This document shows positions 16,165 through 24,438 of a DNA stretch of 43,321 nt, in pieces. The stretch comes from Burkholderiales bacterium (GTDB lineage Bacteria > Pseudomonadota > Gammaproteobacteria > Burkholderiales > UBA6910). The notes below the pieces were generated by a model that saw nothing but the letters and a program-made list of their open reading frames with translations, was not told the origin of the DNA and ran no database searches. The stretch lies in contig BPKG01000007.1 of NCBI GenBank assembly GCA_026005015.1, forward strand, positions 1 through 43,321. The letters are read 5' to 3'. The translations under genes were made by a program, and so were the position numbers. The number at the start of each line of letters is the position of its first letter. Positions within the stretch are counted from its first letter, which is position 1.

Positions 16165-17084
16165 GGCCGGATCCCGCACCCCGGCCCACGGCCGACGGCT
16201 TTCCCGTGGCCGACGGCCTTCCCTTGACCGATGGTCTTCCCAGGGCCGACGGTTCCACCGTGGTCAACGCCATGTCCATCGACGTGGAGGACTACTTTCA
16301 TGTGTCGGCCTTCGAGCCCCAGATCCACCGGGACGCCTGGGAGCGGTTTCCCTGCCGGGTGGAACGCAACGTGGAGCGAGTGCTCACCCTCCTCGCGGGG
16401 GCCAGGGCGCGGGCTACCTTCTTCGTCCTGGGCTGGGTGGCGGAGCGCTATCCCCGCCTGGTGAAAGCGATCGCCGAGGCGGGGCACGAAGTGGCGAGCC
16501 ACGGCCATGGCCACCGGCGAGCGGGGGATCAGCCGCCCGCGGCGTTCCTGGAAGACATCCGACGGGCGAAGTCCCTCCTGGAAGACATCACCGGCCAGCC
16601 GGTGAAAGGCTACCGGGCCCCCAGCTTTTCCTTCAACCGGCACAACTCCTGGGCCTTCGACTGCGTGCTGGAAGCCGGCTACCGCTACAGCTCCAGCGTC
16701 TATCCGGTGCGCCACGACCACTATGGCATGCCCGAGGCGCCCCGCTTTCCCTACTCGCCCCGACCGGGGCTCCTGGAGGTGCCCGTGACCACGGCGCGGC
16801 TGTGGAACGCCAACCTGCCGGCGGGGGGCGGCGGCTATTTCCGCCTCTTTCCCTACGCGGTGTCCCGGGCCTTCCTCCGGCGCGTGAACCGGGTGGACGG
16901 CATGCCCGCCGTGTTCTATTTCCATCCCTGGGAGCTGGACCCGGAACAGCCCCGGGTCCCCGGGGTGGCGCTGAAGGCCCGTTTCCGCCATTACTTGAAC
17001 CTCGCCCGCACCGAACGGCGGCTCAAGCGCCTGCTCGACGATTTCGCCTGGGACCGGGTGGACCGGGTGTTTCTCAAGGACTGA
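16161..17084 (+). CDS. XrtA-associated polysaccharide deacetylase (DUF3473)
   Basis: A 307-residue NodB-type deacetylase (TIGR03006 by recognition), expected to remove acetyl groups from HexNAc residues of the EPS or a precursor. The metal and catalytic motif is SIDVEDYFHVSAFE (39-52) and the HxxxH-type loop is VASHGHGHRRA (about 111-121). RAPSFSFNRHNSWAFD and the DUF3473 block FYFHPWELDPEQPR follow. Family members normally begin close to NAMSIDVEDYF, so the first 37 residues are an extra leader made largely of four 18-bp repeats. Met38 (16272) is an alternative start. The gene overlaps wecB by 4 bp. Confidence 0.92.
   Translation: MRPDPAPRPTADGFPVADGLPLTDGLPRADGSTVVNAMSIDVEDYFHVSAFEPQIHRDAWERFPCRVERNVERVLTLLAGARARATFFVLGWVAERYPRLVKAIAEAGHEVASHGHGHRRAGDQPPAAFLEDIRRAKSLLEDITGQPVKGYRAPSFSFNRHNSWAFDCVLEAGYRYSSSVYPVRHDHYGMPEAPRFPYSPRPGLLEVPVTTARLWNANLPAGGGGYFRLFPYAVSRAFLRRVNRVDGMPAVFYFHPWELDPEQPRVPGVALKARFRHYLNLARTERRLKRLLDDFAWDRVDRVFLKD
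16191..16262 (+). repeat. Four 18-bp tandem repeats in the deacetylase gene
   Basis: Units start at 16191, 16209, 16227 and 16245; the first reads GCCGACGGCTTTCCCGTG. They encode ADGFPV, ADGLPL, TDGLPR and ADGSTV. The copies differ at a few positions each. The unit length of 18 keeps the frame whatever the copy number. Confidence 0.85.
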
Positions 17085-17087
17085 GGC

Positions 17088-18161
17088 ATGGGGGGCATCG
17101 AGCGCGTACTCGTCCCGCGGCAGGAGGCGGCCGGCATCGCCGTGCGGCGCTACGGGGACGCGGACCGGGCCCGCTGGTCCGCTTTCGTGGCCGGCTGCCC
17201 GGAGGCGACCTTTTTCCATCGCATCGAGTGGAAAGAGGTGATCGAGGGCGTCTTCGGCCATCGCACCCATTACCTCCTGGCCGAGGAGGGCGGCGAGGTG
17301 GTGGGCGTGCTGCCCCTGGCGGAAATGAAGAGCCTCCTCTTCGGCCACCGCCTGACCTCTCTGCCTTTCTGCGCGTACGGAGGCGTCGCCGCGGTCCGCG
17401 AGGGCGCCCGGCGCGCCCTCATCGAGGCCGCCCGCGCCCTGGGCCGGGACCTGGGCGTGGATCACCTGGAGCTGCGCCACCGGGAGCCGCGGGAGCCCGC
17501 CTGGCCGCGCCAGGATCTCTACGTGACCTTCCGCAAGACCTTGGCTCCGGAACCCGAAGTGAACCTGAACGCGGTTCCCCGCAAGCAGCGGGCCATGGTG
17601 CGCAAAGGCATCAAGGCGGGCTTGAGCAGCGAGATCGACGCCACGGTGGACCGCTTCTTCCGCCTCTACGCGGACAACGTGCACCGCCACGGCACGCCGG
17701 CCCTGCCCCAGGATTACTTCCGGGCCCTCCAGCAGGCTTTCGGCGGCGACTGCGAGGTGCTCACCGTGGTGGACCCCGCGGGCCGTCCCCTTTCCAGCGT
17801 GCTCTCCTTCTATTTTCGGGACGAGGTCTTGCCCTATTACGCCGGGGACGACGCCAGCGCCCGGGAGCTGGCGGCCAACGATTTCAAGTACTGGGAGCTC
17901 ATGCGGCGCGCATGCGAGCGGGGCGTGCGGGTCTTCGACTACGGCAGGAGCAAGCGGGGCACCGGGTCCTACGACTTCAAGCGCCACTGGGGGTTCGAGC
18001 CCTCGCCCCTCCATTACGAGTACTGCCTGTACCGGGGAACCGCCATTCCCCAGCACAATCCCCTCAACCCCAAGTACCGGGCTTTCATCGCCCTCTGGCG
18101 GCGCCTGCCCCTTGGGGTGGCCAACGCGCTGGGGCCCCGCATCGTGCGCCATCTAGGGTAG
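17088..18161 (+). CDS. FemAB-family XrtA/PEP-CTERM system protein
   Basis: A 357-residue GNAT-like acyltransferase of the FemAB group (TIGR03019 by recognition). It shows EATFFHRIEWKEVIEGVFGH (about 35-54), KQRAMVRKGIKAGL (about 166-179), VLSFYFRDEVLPYYAGDD (about 240-257) and FDYGRSKRGTGSYDFKRHWG (about 284-303). FemAB proteins transfer aminoacyl groups from tRNA to peptidoglycan. Here it more likely adds an acyl or aminoacyl group to the EPS or its lipid-linked unit, which is an inference from its constant place beside xrtA. It lies 3 bp after the deacetylase gene and 6 bp before xrtA. Confidence 0.92.
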   Translation: MGGIERVLVPRQEAAGIAVRRYGDADRARWSAFVAGCPEATFFHRIEWKEVIEGVFGHRTHYLLAEEGGEVVGVLPLAEMKSLLFGHRLTSLPFCAYGGVAAVREGARRALIEAARALGRDLGVDHLELRHREPREPAWPRQDLYVTFRKTLAPEPEVNLNAVPRKQRAMVRKGIKAGLSSEIDATVDRFFRLYADNVHRHGTPALPQDYFRALQQAFGGDCEVLTVVDPAGRPLSSVLSFYFRDEVLPYYAGDDASARELAANDFKYWELMRRACERGVRVFDYGRSKRGTGSYDFKRHWGFEPSPLHYEYCLYRGTAIPQHNPLNPKYRAFIALWRRLPLGVANALGPRIVRHLG

Positions 18162-18167
18162 TCCGGA

Positions 18168-19778
18168 ATGAAAGTAGAGACCGACCCCTTCGTCGCCGCG
18201 CCGGACCCGCCTCCCGGGACGGGGCGTTCCGGGCTTTTCGGGCAGGGCTTCCCCTGGCCTTTCGGAACGAGCGGGATCGCCGTCCTGGTGGCCGCCGCAG
18301 TGATGGTCGGACTGCTGCTGCTTTACTTCGACACGCTTCGCGACCTGGTGTCCATCTGGTACCGCTCGGAGACCTTCGCCCACGGCTTCCTGGTGGCGCC
18401 CATTGCCCTGTGGCTCGTGTGGCGCGACCGGCACCGGCTGACGGGACAGGTGCCGCGGCCCTTCTACCCCGCCCTGGCGGGCGTGGCGCTGGCGGGATTC
18501 GGCTGGCTCCTAGGGGAGCTGGCCAGCGTGATCGGGGTCACCCATTTCGCCCTGGTGCTCATGCTCCAGGCCGCCCTCGTCGCGGTCCTGGGCCTGGGGA
18601 TCGCCCGGCGCATCGTCTTCCCCCTCGCCTTTCTGCTCTTCGCCGTGCCGGCGGGGGAGTTTCTCGTGCCGGCCATGATGAACGTGACCGCCGACGTCAC
18701 CATCGCCGCCCTGCGCGCATCCGGCGTCCCGGTATACCGGGAAGGCAACTTCTTCCTCATTCCCACCGGCGCCTGGTCGGTGGTGGAGGCCTGCAGCGGG
18801 GTACGCTACCTCATCGCCAGCTTCATGGTGGGCTGCCTCTACGCCTACCTGGTCTACCGCAAGCCCCTGAAACGGCTGGCCTTCGTCGCCGTCTCCCTGG
18901 CGGTGCCGGTGGTCGCCAACTGGCTGCGGGCCTATCTGATCGTCATGATCGGCCATCTCTCCGGCAACAAGCTGGCGGCCGGGGTGGACCATCTGATCTA
19001 CGGATGGCTGTTTTTCGGCGTGGTGATAACCCTGACCTTCTGGATCGGCTACTTCTGGCGCGACCCGCCGGAGCAAGCCCCCCCTGCCGCGGCGCCCGCT
19101 GGACCAGCGGGGGCGTCCACCGCCACGGGGTCGCTGCTCATCGCCGCCGCCTTCGCCCTCTCCATCGGGAGCCTGTGGCCGGCGGCCCTGGCGGCCCTGG
19201 ACGCGCCCCGCAACGCCCCGCCGCCCGCGCTGGCGGCGAGCGATCTCGCCGGGCCTTGGCAGCCCGCTGCACCTTTCACTCCCTGGAAGCCGGCGTTCGA
19301 GTCACCCCGGGCCGAGCTCAACGCCGCATTCCAGCGGGACGGCGCTGCCGTCGGGCTCTACCTCGCCTACTACCGGGATCAGCGCCAGGGCGCCGAGCTG
19401 GTGAGCTCGTTGAACGCCCTAGTCAAGACCAGCGACCAGAGCTGGCGGCAGGTGAGCGGCGGGACGGCCCGACTCGCCTGGAAAGGGGAGCCGCTCCAGG
19501 CAAAATCCGCCTTGCTGGCGGGCCCCGGCCAGCGGTTCCTCGTCTACCAGTGGTACTGGGTCGATGGCCGGCTTACTGCCGTCGATCACCTGGCCAAGCT
19601 CTACCTAGCCTGGCTGAAGCTCCAGGGACGGGGGGACGATTCCGCCCTGGTGGTGGTCTACACCCCGGTCGAAGACGACCGGGAAGCGGCCGAACGAACC
19701 CTCAAGCGGTTCGTCGCCGACATGGCCCCCGCCATCGACGACCTGCTCGAGCGCGCCGCCGGAGGAGGCCGCCCATGA
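18168..19778 (+). CDS. xrtA: Exosortase A fused to EpsI domain
   Basis: A 536-residue inner-membrane cysteine transpeptidase that recognises PEP-CTERM tails. About eight hydrophobic segments span residues 35-300. The catalytic residues of the exosortase/archaeosortase family are in place: Cys209 (VVEACSGVRYL), Arg254 (NWLRAYLIVM) and His275 (GVDHLIYGW). Residues about 310-536 form the periplasmic EpsI-type domain, commonly fused to XrtA (YLAYYRDQRQGAELVSSLN is its hallmark). The substrate in this window is the protein at 5689-6489. The TGA overlaps the next ATG (ATGA at 19775). Confidence 0.95.
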   Translation: MKVETDPFVAAPDPPPGTGRSGLFGQGFPWPFGTSGIAVLVAAAVMVGLLLLYFDTLRDLVSIWYRSETFAHGFLVAPIALWLVWRDRHRLTGQVPRPFYPALAGVALAGFGWLLGELASVIGVTHFALVLMLQAALVAVLGLGIARRIVFPLAFLLFAVPAGEFLVPAMMNVTADVTIAALRASGVPVYREGNFFLIPTGAWSVVEACSGVRYLIASFMVGCLYAYLVYRKPLKRLAFVAVSLAVPVVANWLRAYLIVMIGHLSGNKLAAGVDHLIYGWLFFGVVITLTFWIGYFWRDPPEQAPPAAAPAGPAGASTATGSLLIAAAFALSIGSLWPAALAALDAPRNAPPPALAASDLAGPWQPAAPFTPWKPAFESPRAELNAAFQRDGAAVGLYLAYYRDQRQGAELVSSLNALVKTSDQSWRQVSGGTARLAWKGEPLQAKSALLAGPGQRFLVYQWYWVDGRLTAVDHLAKLYLAWLKLQGRGDDSALVVVYTPVEDDREAAERTLKRFVADMAPAIDDLLERAAGGGRP

Positions 19779-20974
19779 GCGCCCGGGCCGAACGTCCTCT
19801 GATCCTGCACGTGGTGTACCGCTTCGCCGTGGGCGGGCTGGAAAACGGGGTGGTGAACCTCATCAACCGCATGCCCGAAGAGGCGTTTCGCCACGGCGTC
19901 GTGTCCCTGACCGACGTTTCCGAGGAGTTCCGCCGCCGCGTCGCCCGCAAGGACGTGGTCTTCGTGGCCCTGCAAAAGGGCCCCGGCCATGCCTTGCGCC
20001 TCTACCCCCGGCTCTACCGGCTCTTTCGCGAGCTCAAGCCCGCCATCGTCCACACCCGCAACCTGGCCGCCCTGGAGGCCGTGGTTCCCGCCTGGGCCGC
20101 CGGGGTGCCCGCCCGGATCCACGGCGAGCACGGCTGGGGCGCCCAGGATCTGGACGGAACCAACGGCCGCTACCGGCGCATGCGCCAGTTGTTCTCGCCC
20201 TTCGTCCATCGCTACATCGCCCTGTCCCAGCATCTGGAGCGCTATCTCACCGATGCCGTGGGCATCGGCAAGGAGCGGGTCCTGCAGATCTACAACGGGG
20301 TGGACACGGAGCGCTTCCGTCCAGCCAAGGAGGCGCCGGTGGTGATCGAGGGCTATCCCTTCCACGATCCCGGGCTCTGGGTGGTGGGCACGGTGGGCCG
20401 CTTGGAGACGGTCAAGGACCAGCCCACCCTGGCCCGGGCTTTCGTGCGGGCCCTGGAGCGCAGCCCGGGCGCGCGCGAGCGGCTGCGGCTTGCCCTCGTC
20501 GGCGACGGCCCCCTGCGGGAGGCCACCCGGCGCATCCTGGAGGAGGCGGGCGTCGCCCATCTCGCGTGGATGCCAGGGGAGCGCTCCGACGTGGCGGAGC
20601 TCCTGCGGGGCTTCCATTGTTTCGCCCTGCCCTCCCTGGCGGAGGGCATCTCCAACACCATCCTGGAGGCAATGGCCTCGGGGCTGCCGGTGATCGCCAC
20701 CCGGGTGGGCGGCAACGGGGAGCTGGTGGCCGACGGCATGACCGGGCGGCTCGTCCCGCCCGCAGACCCCGAGGCCCTGGCGTCCCGGATTCTGGACTAC
20801 TTCCATCACCCGGAGGTGGCCCGGCGCCACGGCACCGCCGGGCGCAGCCGGGTGGTGCGGCAGTTCAGCCTGGCCCAGATGGTGGCCCGCTACCAGGAGG
20901 TCTACGAGGCCTTGGCTTCGGCGCGGCGCGGCGAACGGGGCGCGGCCACCGCGAGCCCCACCCCGGGGCGGTGA
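19775..20974 (+). CDS. Glycosyltransferase GT4, XrtA-associated (TIGR03088 type)
   Basis: A 399-residue cytoplasmic GT-B glycosyltransferase. The N-terminal acceptor lobe begins LHVVYRFAVGGLENGVVNL, typical of the PEP-CTERM/EpsH1-associated sugar transferase family. The donor lobe has VGTVGRLETVKDQ and the retaining GT4 motif EGISNTILEAMASGLPVIAT (about 289-308), with the nucleotide-sugar glutamates. It would add one sugar to the lipid-linked repeat unit. It starts inside the xrtA stop codon and lies 3 bp before the amidotransferase gene. The same frame stays open upstream to 16802, which is only a consequence of high GC. Confidence 0.92.
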   Translation: MSARAERPLILHVVYRFAVGGLENGVVNLINRMPEEAFRHGVVSLTDVSEEFRRRVARKDVVFVALQKGPGHALRLYPRLYRLFRELKPAIVHTRNLAALEAVVPAWAAGVPARIHGEHGWGAQDLDGTNGRYRRMRQLFSPFVHRYIALSQHLERYLTDAVGIGKERVLQIYNGVDTERFRPAKEAPVVIEGYPFHDPGLWVVGTVGRLETVKDQPTLARAFVRALERSPGARERLRLALVGDGPLREATRRILEEAGVAHLAWMPGERSDVAELLRGFHCFALPSLAEGISNTILEAMASGLPVIATRVGGNGELVADGMTGRLVPPADPEALASRILDYFHHPEVARRHGTAGRSRVVRQFSLAQMVARYQEVYEALASARRGERGAATASPTPGR

Positions 20975-20977
20975 CCC

Positions 20978-22906
20978 ATGTGCGGGCTGGTGGCCATCTT
21001 CGACACACGGGGGCGCCGGGACATCCCCCGGGAGGCGGTGGCGCGCATGAACGAGGTCCAGCGCCACCGGGGTCCCGACGAAGGGGCCGTGCACCTGGAG
21101 CCGGGCCTCGCCCTAGGCCACCGGCGGCTTTCCATCATCGACCTCGCCACCGGCCAGCAGCCCCTGTTCAACGAAGACGGGAGCGTCGCCGTGGTGTTCA
21201 ACGGCGAGATCTACAACTACCAGTCCCTCATCCCCGAACTCACGCGCCTGGGGCATGCGTTCCGCACCCGCAGCGACACCGAAGTCATCGTTCATGCCTG
21301 GGAGGCCTGGGGCGAGGCCTGCGTGGAGCGGCTGCGGGGCATGTTCGCCTTCGCCCTCTGGGATCGCAATCGGGAGACCCTGTTCCTCGCCCGGGACCGG
21401 CTCGGGGTGAAGCCCCTGCACTACGCCCTCTTGCCCGACGGGCTGCTGCTGGTCGGCTCGGAACTCAAGAGCCTGCTGGCCCACGGGGGGTTGAGCCGGG
21501 CCCTGGATCCTTGCGCCGTGGAGGAGTATTTCGCCCTCGGGTACGTCCCGGAGCCGCGCACCATCTTCAAGCAGGCGCTGAAGCTGCCCCCGGGCCACAC
21601 CCTCACCGTGCGCCGCGGGGAAGCGCTTCCGGCACCCCGGGAGTACTGGGATGTCGCCTTCACCCTGGACAACCCCATCCCGGAGGCCGACGCCCGGGCC
21701 GAGCTGCTGGCGCGGCTGGAGGAATCGGTGCGGTTGCGCCTGATCGCCGAGGTGCCCCTGGGGGCCTTCCTCTCCGGCGGCGTGGATTCCAGCGCGGTGG
21801 TGGCCACCATGGCGGCGGTCGCCCCGGAGCCGGTGCGCACCTGCTCCATCGCCTTTTCCGATCCGGCCTTCGACGAGTCCCGCTACGCGGCGCTGGTGGC
21901 GGAGCGGCTGGGCACCGAGCACTTCGTCCACCCGGTGGACGTGGACGACTTCGATCTCCTGGACGAGCTCGCCCGGGTCTACGACGAACCCTACGCCGAC
22001 AGCTCGGCGATCCCCACCTACCGGGTATGCCAGCTCGCCCGCCGCCACGTGACCGTAGCCCTGTCGGGGGACGGCGGCGACGAGAGCTTCGGCGGCTACC
22101 GGCGCTACCGGCTCCACATGAGGGAAGAAAAGCTGAGGGCGTCCCTGCCGCTTGCCCTACGGCGGCCCGTCTTCGGGCTCCTCGGGCGCGTCTATCCGAA
22201 AGCGGACTGGGCGCCCCGGTTCCTGCGGGCGAAGAGCACCTTCGAGGCTCTCGCAAGAAGCTCGGTGGAGGCGTACTTCCAGGGCGTGTCGATCCTGCGC
22301 GATTCCATGCGGCGCGAGCTTTACAGCCCCGCGTTCCGCGCCGAGCTCGGCGGCTACAACGCCTTCGAGGTGTTCGAGCGCCACGCCCGCCGCGCCAACC
22401 GGGAGGACCCCCTCGCCCTGGTACAGTACCTGGATCTGAAGACCTATCTCGTGGGCGACATCAACACCAAGGTGGACCGGGCCAGCATGGCCCATTCCCT
22501 GGAGGTGCGCGAGCCCCTGATGGACCATCCCCTGGTGGAGTGGCTCGCGACCCTGCCCTCCACCTTCAAGGTGCGCGGCGGCGAAGGCAAGTTCCTGCTC
22601 AAGAAGGCAATGGAGCCGAAGCTGCCGCAGGAAATCCTCTACCGGCCCAAGATGGGCTTCGCCGTGCCCCTCGCCCGCTGGTTCCGCGGCCCCTTGCGGG
22701 AAAGGGTGCGCCGGGCGCTCCTAGGCGACGCCCTGGCGCAAACCGGCCTGTTCAACCCCGCGTTCCTGCGCCAACTGGTGGAGGCCCACGAATCCGGACG
22801 GTCGGACCACAGCGCGCCCCTGTGGACGCTGCTCATGTTCGAGGCATTCCTGCGCCATACCCTGGGCCAGGAAACCGCCCGGCGGCGGGAGACCGTGGCG
22901 GCATGA
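20978..22906 (+). CDS. XrtA-associated glutamine amidotransferase (asparagine-synthase family, TIGR03108)
   Basis: A 642-residue class II amidotransferase. Cys2 (MCGLVAIF) is the glutaminase nucleophile, with the RHRGPDEG and NGEIYNY motifs typical of the N-terminal domain. The synthetase domain has the PPi loop SGGVDSS at 266-272 and the later motifs SGDGGDESFGGYRRYR and KVDRASMAHSLEVREPLMDH. It would release ammonia from glutamine and amidate an ATP-activated carboxylate, possibly a uronic acid of the EPS (inference). It overlaps the next gene by 4 bp. A second such enzyme follows at 24439. Confidence 0.93.
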   Translation: MCGLVAIFDTRGRRDIPREAVARMNEVQRHRGPDEGAVHLEPGLALGHRRLSIIDLATGQQPLFNEDGSVAVVFNGEIYNYQSLIPELTRLGHAFRTRSDTEVIVHAWEAWGEACVERLRGMFAFALWDRNRETLFLARDRLGVKPLHYALLPDGLLLVGSELKSLLAHGGLSRALDPCAVEEYFALGYVPEPRTIFKQALKLPPGHTLTVRRGEALPAPREYWDVAFTLDNPIPEADARAELLARLEESVRLRLIAEVPLGAFLSGGVDSSAVVATMAAVAPEPVRTCSIAFSDPAFDESRYAALVAERLGTEHFVHPVDVDDFDLLDELARVYDEPYADSSAIPTYRVCQLARRHVTVALSGDGGDESFGGYRRYRLHMREEKLRASLPLALRRPVFGLLGRVYPKADWAPRFLRAKSTFEALARSSVEAYFQGVSILRDSMRRELYSPAFRAELGGYNAFEVFERHARRANREDPLALVQYLDLKTYLVGDINTKVDRASMAHSLEVREPLMDHPLVEWLATLPSTFKVRGGEGKFLLKKAMEPKLPQEILYRPKMGFAVPLARWFRGPLRERVRRALLGDALAQTGLFNPAFLRQLVEAHESGRSDHSAPLWTLLMFEAFLRHTLGQETARRRETVAA

Positions 22907-24147
22907 GCCTGCGCGTCCTCCACCTCCTGGATCATTCGGCCCCCCTGCACAGCGGGTACGCCTTTCGCACCCTGGCGATCCTGCGGGAAGCCCAAGCCCT
23001 GGGCTGGAAGACCTTTCACCTGACCTCCCCCAAGCAAGGCCCCTGCGCGGCGGACGAGGAGCAGGTGGACGGCTGGCACTTCTACCGTACCCCGGTAAGC
23101 AACCGTTTCTGGGCCAGGGGAACCCTCCTTGAACCCTTTGCCTGCATGCTGGCCACGGCCCGGCGGCTGGACGCCTTGGTGGCGCGGCTTGCGCCCGACG
23201 TGCTGCACGCCCACTCGCCCGTGCTCAACGCGCTTCCCGCCCTGTGGGTGGGGCGCCGCCGCGGCGTCCCCGTGGTCTATGAAATGCGGGCGTCATGGGA
23301 AGACGCCGCCGTGGACCACGGCACCACCACCGAAGGGAGCGTCCGCTACCGGCTGTCCCGGGCCCTGGAGACCTTCGCCCTGCGCCGGGCCGACCACGTC
23401 ACCACCCTGTGCGAAGGGTTGCGGCGGGACATCGCCGCCCGGGGCATCCCGGAGGAGAGAATCACCGTGATCCCCAACGGCGTGAACCCGGCCCAGTTCG
23501 GCGCCGGGCGGCCCCGGGACCCGGCCCTGGCCGCCGCCCTGGGGCTGGAGGGCGCCACGGTGCTCGGCTTCGCCGGTTCCTTCTACGCCTACGAGGGCCT
23601 GGATCTCCTGATCGACGCCATGGCCCTGCTCGCGCCGCGCCACGGGGCCCTCAAGCTCCTGCTGGTGGGCGGCGGCTTTCAGGAAGAAGCGCTCAAGCGC
23701 CAAGCGCAGGCGTTGGGCCTCATGGGCCGGGTGATCTTCGCCGGGCGCGTGCCCCATGCGGAAGTCGGCCGCTACTACGATCTCGTCGACATCCTGGTTT
23801 ATCCCCGGCGCTCCATACGGTTGACCGAGCTGGTGACGCCGTTGAAACCCCTGGAAGCCCTGGCCCAGGGGAAGCTGGTGGTGGCCTCCGACGTGGGGGG
23901 CCACCGGGAGCTGATCCAGGACGGGCGCACCGGCATCCTCTTCCCCGCGGGCGACGTGGGAGCCCTGGCCCAGGCCATCGAGCGGTTGCTGGAAGAACCT
24001 CAACGATGGGAGACGCTCCAGCGGGCAGGACGAAAGTTCGTGGAGGAAGAGCGCACCTGGGCCCGCAGCGTAGCGCGATACGCGGCCGTGTACGAACGGG
24101 TGCTAGCGAAGCGGGACGCCAAGATTCCCGTTATCGCCGGACGGTGA
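22903..24147 (+). CDS. Glycosyltransferase GT4, exosortase A-associated (TIGR04063 type)
   Basis: A 414-residue glycosyltransferase. The N-terminus RVLHLLDHSAPLHSGYAFRT is characteristic of this XrtA-linked family. The donor lobe carries ITVIPNGVNPAQF, LGFAGSFYAYEGLDLLIDAM and a GT4-like block LVTPLKPLEALAQGKLVVAS (about 310-329), in which Glu of the EX7E motif sits at LEAL. It adds a sugar to the EPS repeat unit at the cytoplasmic face. Its start overlaps the amidotransferase stop. After its stop comes a 291-bp repeat-filled gap, the second break in the operon. Confidence 0.92.
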   Translation: MSLRVLHLLDHSAPLHSGYAFRTLAILREAQALGWKTFHLTSPKQGPCAADEEQVDGWHFYRTPVSNRFWARGTLLEPFACMLATARRLDALVARLAPDVLHAHSPVLNALPALWVGRRRGVPVVYEMRASWEDAAVDHGTTTEGSVRYRLSRALETFALRRADHVTTLCEGLRRDIAARGIPEERITVIPNGVNPAQFGAGRPRDPALAAALGLEGATVLGFAGSFYAYEGLDLLIDAMALLAPRHGALKLLLVGGGFQEEALKRQAQALGLMGRVIFAGRVPHAEVGRYYDLVDILVYPRRSIRLTELVTPLKPLEALAQGKLVVASDVGGHRELIQDGRTGILFPAGDVGALAQAIERLLEEPQRWETLQRAGRKFVEEERTWARSVARYAAVYERVLAKRDAKIPVIAGR

Positions 24148-24438
24148 ATGGGTCAGACCCGGAAATCGTTATTCAGCCACAAATGGACACGAATGTTCAC
24201 GAATAAGACAAGGCCTTATTTCACCGAATATGACTGGTAGGAAGAAGAGAGCGCGCCTCTCGGCCCCCCTCTCCCGTGGGGAGAGGGGACAGGGGAGAGG
24301 GCGATCCAGTAGCCGTAGGGTGCGCTTCAGCGCACCGCCCGGAGGTATCGACCTCGCCGCGGCGGTGCGTTTCGCTTCGCTCCACGCACCCTACAAAACT
24401 TTATTGGCGGCTGAAAAGACAAGGAATTAGGTCGGGCC
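24148..24438. other. Repeat-filled gap before the second amidotransferase
   Basis: No gene is visible. The left part (24176-24208) holds CACAAATGGACACGAATG and GTTCACGAAT, similar to a common bacterial intergenic repeat. A 10-bp hairpin (CCCCTCTCCC/GGGAGAGGGG, 24266-24288, loop GTG) follows, then the hairpin repeat at 24315-24393. There is no U-tract, so the hairpin is not a typical terminator. Confidence 0.7.
24315..24393. repeat. GTAGGGTGCG-type hairpin repeat
   Basis: GTAGGGTGCGCTTCAGCGCA (from 24315) and GGTGCGTTTCGCTTCGCTCC (from 24363) ending ACGCACCCTAC form an overall inverted repeat with two internal hairpins. It is the most complete copy of this element in the window. Confidence 0.85.

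Noticed and set aside
16802-20974. Plus-strand open frame of 1390 codons across several EPS genes
   Set aside because: Only its 3' part (19775-20974) is a recognisable glycosyltransferase; the rest is an arginine-, proline- and glycine-rich shadow of the FemAB and xrtA genes, kept open by high GC.
24230-24430. Short frames in the gap before the second amidotransferase
   Set aside because: They consist of hairpin and repeat sequence translated in frame, with no ribosome site or family likeness.
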